NCBI RefSeq assembly: GCF_016908595.1
Contig: NZ_JAFBEC010000001.1
Coordinates: forward strand, 186,001-250,000
DNA: 64,000 nucleotides
Source: Geomicrobium sediminis
GTDB taxonomy: Bacteria > Bacillota > Bacilli > Bacillales > Marinococcaceae
Direction: 5' to 3'
The notes beneath the pieces are model-generated. The model was not told the origin of the DNA. It saw only the letters and a list, made by a program, of their open reading frames with translations, and did no database searches. Of the stretch, positions 62,003 to 64,000 are shown in pieces; the first letter of the stretch is position 1, and the number at the start of each line of letters is the position of its first letter. A program made the translations under genes and the position numbers.

Positions 62003-62075
62003 TACTTTTTTCGGAAAATTTTAAAGCTTCTTTTTAAACGTTCCCCTAGCAAGAGATTTGCCGGAGAACCACTTT

Positions 62076-62855
62076 TCATATCGCGACGTGTTTCTTTTTG
62101 ATTTGTTCATATGCTTCTTTGACCCGCTGGAATTTGACTGAGTCACCTGTCGGCGAATCAGGGTGATAACGCTTTGCCATCAAACGATATCTTGCCTTTA
62201 CTTCTTCAAGGCTTACTTGCTCATGTTGCTGAAATTCTAGTACTTTCATATGTTCATTAACACATGAAATGACGCTCTTACTCGACAGCTTGGTACGTTC
62301 AAACAAGTAACTCTCTGCACTCTGTTGATGATGCAAAAAGGAATGACTGACTTCACTAAATTCTAACGCATCTGTAAAAGCTCGATTCGCCCGATTGCTT
62401 TTACTTAATTTATTGTTTGCCATAAGTACACTACAAAGAAATAATAATGCTTTCTGCACATCATTTTCTAGTTCGCTCGCGCTCACTATGTAAGGTGTAA
62501 ATTGGCCTGGCTGATGAGAATATACATAACGCTGATTGACCGTCATTGATTCAATATATAATTGCTCACACTGTCCACCGCTTGTTTTCGTTAGCTTAGC
62601 CCCAATATCAAGTTCCAACTTCGTATTCTTACCCTGAATCGAAACCTTACCTTCAGGAACAGAATAATACCGTTGACGTTTGTCTTGGCGAAGTTGATAA
62701 AACGAGACATCTTTGCCATTAATAACAGCACCATCAACAACGAAAGAACGATAGGTTGTTAAAAATGATGTTGATTGCGTTTGATTTGAAGAATACAGCC
62801 AATAACAAAGACCAAAGCTGCCGATGATAAACAGTAAAACAAACACTTCCATCAT
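62076..62855 (-). CDS. Membrane-anchored J-domain protein
   Basis: 259 residues. One N-terminal membrane helix (VFVLLFIIGSFGLCYWLY), a central domain of unknown type, and a C-terminal J domain with HPD in KRYHPDSPTGD (about 229). The J domain at the C-terminus, behind a tail anchored by an N-terminal helix, is unlike DnaJ. It should recruit DnaK to the membrane. AAGGAGG precedes the ATG. Confidence 0.8.
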   Translation of the reverse strand: MMEVFVLLFIIGSFGLCYWLYSSNQTQSTSFLTTYRSFVVDGAVINGKDVSFYQLRQDKRQRYYSVPEGKVSIQGKNTKLELDIGAKLTKTSGGQCEQLYIESMTVNQRYVYSHQPGQFTPYIVSASELENDVQKALLFLCSVLMANNKLSKSNRANRAFTDALEFSEVSHSFLHHQQSAESYLFERTKLSSKSVISCVNEHMKVLEFQQHEQVSLEEVKARYRLMAKRYHPDSPTGDSVKFQRVKEAYEQIKKKHVAI

Positions 62856-62919
62856 CGAAGATCCTCCTTACATTACCTACTTGTCTCTATTCTTATACTA
62901 TTTTATTCGTAGTATGTAA

Positions 62920-63306
62920 TCAACGACTATGTTCCATTAATTTCATCTTAATCTCATTTGGAATCGTTTGCTTTCCACCTTTTCTAGCAACATTCACGTA
63001 TACTGCATGTCCTTTTGTACAACAACGATCGTTTTGATGAATTTCTTCATATAAAGTAAAGCTCGTATTCCCAACTTTCTCAACCCAAATGTTAACGACA
63101 ACGTCTGAATGGTAGTGAATTTCGCTTAGATATTGAATGTCAATTTTAAGTAAAATGCAACGCCAATCATGAAATGCCAAATCAGGATTGAACAACTTAA
63201 AAATCTCCTTACGTCCTGCCTCAAGCCATACTGGAATCGTCGTATTGTTAATATGACCAACCCCATCCGTTTCTGAGACTCTTGGTGTAATCGTTGTAGA
63301 ATACAT
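62920..63306 (-). CDS. Acyl-CoA thioesterase, 4HBT hotdog family
   Basis: 128 residues from the ATG at 63306 (MYSTTITPRVSETDGVGH), after GGAGGCG. A longer reading frame upstream has no site and is ignored. VSETDGVGHINNTTIPVWLE is the hotdog active-site helix region. Hydrolyses acyl-CoA; possibly chain-length quality control for the catabolic island. Confidence 0.85.
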   Translation of the reverse strand: MYSTTITPRVSETDGVGHINNTTIPVWLEAGRKEIFKLFNPDLAFHDWRCILLKIDIQYLSEIHYHSDVVVNIWVEKVGNTSFTLYEEIHQNDRCCTKGHAVYVNVARKGGKQTIPNEIKMKLMEHSR

Positions 63307-63421
63307 GAAAACGCCTCCAGTAAATCTTTTATATTTTTTTATGGATTTCACTAGACATCCCTTTGATCTTATTTTAGTATGTTCACTCGTGATTAAAAAA
63401 CAGAATCGAAGGGAGCGGTTT

Positions 63422-64000
63422 ATGATGCGCCTTAACTTCTCTAGAAAAACAATCCTTGCTGTCTTTATGCTTGGGACGTTTGCTGTTGGAATGACAGAAT
63501 ACGTCGTTACCGGATTGTTAACCCAATTTGCACGTGATTTGAACGTTGATGTATCGACGACCGGCTTGCTTCTTACCGTATATGCCATCAGTGTTGCCAT
63601 CTTCGGACCACTATTACGAATCGTAACACTCAAGGCTTCACCCAAACCTTTACTTGTTGCGTTTGTTGCACTGTTTATCATTAGTAATATCATTGCCGCG
63701 ACCGCACCATATTTCGAAGTATTGCTCTTATCAAGGCTGTTATCAGCTGCGATGCATGCACCGTACTTCGGCTTATGTATGTTTGTCGCAGTTAGTATTT
63801 CAGAAGCGTCTAAAAAAACGAGCGCCATTGCCGCAGTTCAAGGTGGTTTAACCATTGCAATCATGCTAGGAGTACCCTTTGGCTCTTATTTAGGTGGAAT
63901 TTTTGACTGGAGAATTGTCTTTTGGTTCATGGCTGTCCTAGGCGTTGTGACACTTATTGGTTTACTCATCGTTACACCGAATGTTAAACCGACTGAAATT
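63422..64000 (+). CDS. MFS transporter, DHA1-type (partial)
   Basis: At least 193 residues, cut by the window end with no stop. FAVGMTEYVVTGLLTQFARDL is the TM1 signature of sugar/drug exporters of the AraJ/YdhL group; several further membrane segments follow. Start ATG (two in tandem) after GAAGGGAG. Confidence 0.85.
   Translation, partial: MMRLNFSRKTILAVFMLGTFAVGMTEYVVTGLLTQFARDLNVDVSTTGLLLTVYAISVAIFGPLLRIVTLKASPKPLLVAFVALFIISNIIAATAPYFEVLLLSRLLSAAMHAPYFGLCMFVAVSISEASKKTSAIAAVQGGLTIAIMLGVPFGSYLGGIFDWRIVFWFMAVLGVVTLIGLLIVTPNVKPTEI

Noticed and set aside
63307-63828. N-terminal extension of the thioesterase frame
   Set aside because: It overlaps the MFS gene on the other strand, has no ribosome site, and the hotdog domain starts at the ATG at 63306 with GGAGGCG.
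1-64000. CRISPR arrays, insertion sequences, tRNA or rRNA genes
   Set aside because: No regularly spaced repeats, transposase motifs or cloverleaf/rRNA sequences were seen apart from tmRNA.

Overview
The window looks like a Bacillaceae chromosome (low to moderate GC, strong AGGAGG ribosome sites, FusB-type, ywnA/ywnB-like and AsnB-like genes, and an sigma54-plus-CcpA regulatory style). The extracytoplasmic proteins (cytochrome c, alkaline phosphatase, TRAP binding proteins) are strikingly acidic, which fits an alkaliphilic or halotolerant member. The genus cannot be fixed from sequence alone.

Region 1 (1 to about 15,080) is the right part of a temperate prophage: an iteron-like repeat array, a leftward replication/early operon (VapE-type primase-helicase, family A DNA polymerase, DUF2815/Enc34-type SSB, DUF2800 nuclease, a sigma-70-family factor with an AbrB-like partner, zinc-ribbon proteins), a lysogeny switch (Cro-like XRE genes leftward; ImmR-like repressor, ImmA-like protease and tyrosine integrase rightward) and the attachment end at the 3' end of ssrA (tmRNA, 15079-15454 minus). 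Structural genes and the other attachment end lie left of the window. A self-contained rightward transcription unit at 11132-11485, with consensus promoter, strong terminator, many hairpins and no long ORF, is the best candidate for an undescribed element.

Region 2 (15,560-37,335) is a catabolic island for an organic or branched acid: a DctPQM TRAP transporter, two acyl-CoA ligases, and two parallel beta-oxidation sets. Each set has a CaiB-fold protein with the alpha-methylacyl-CoA racemase signature, an acyl-CoA dehydrogenase, a thiolase and an SDR. Two enoyl-CoA hydratase/isomerase genes, a CoA-transferase, IclR and TetR regulators and a divergent UbiD-family decarboxylase complete it. CcpA (cre) sites sit at several promoters, so the island is probably under carbon catabolite repression. 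The AMACR signature suggests a 2-methyl-branched substrate.

Region 3 (37,380-47,000) is ordinary chromosome: a ywnB/ywnA-like redox pair, DUF3817 protein, CDF cation exporter with tandem operators, APC permease, FusB-type EF-G-binding protein, secreted alkaline phosphatase with a possible PhoP box, nucleoside hydrolase, a c-type cytochrome lipoprotein and micro-ORFs.

Region 4 (47,090-64,000) holds an sigma54-regulated DUF917/HyuA-like pair with its own enhancer-binding activator and a near-perfect -24/-12 promoter, a Pro/Gly-rich protein, ribokinase, a DnaA-box cluster, asparagine synthetase, an ATZ/TRZ-like amidohydrolase, a two-subunit CoA-transferase with a TAXI-type TRAP transporter, a membrane-anchored J-domain protein, a thioesterase and the start of an MFS exporter cut by the window edge.
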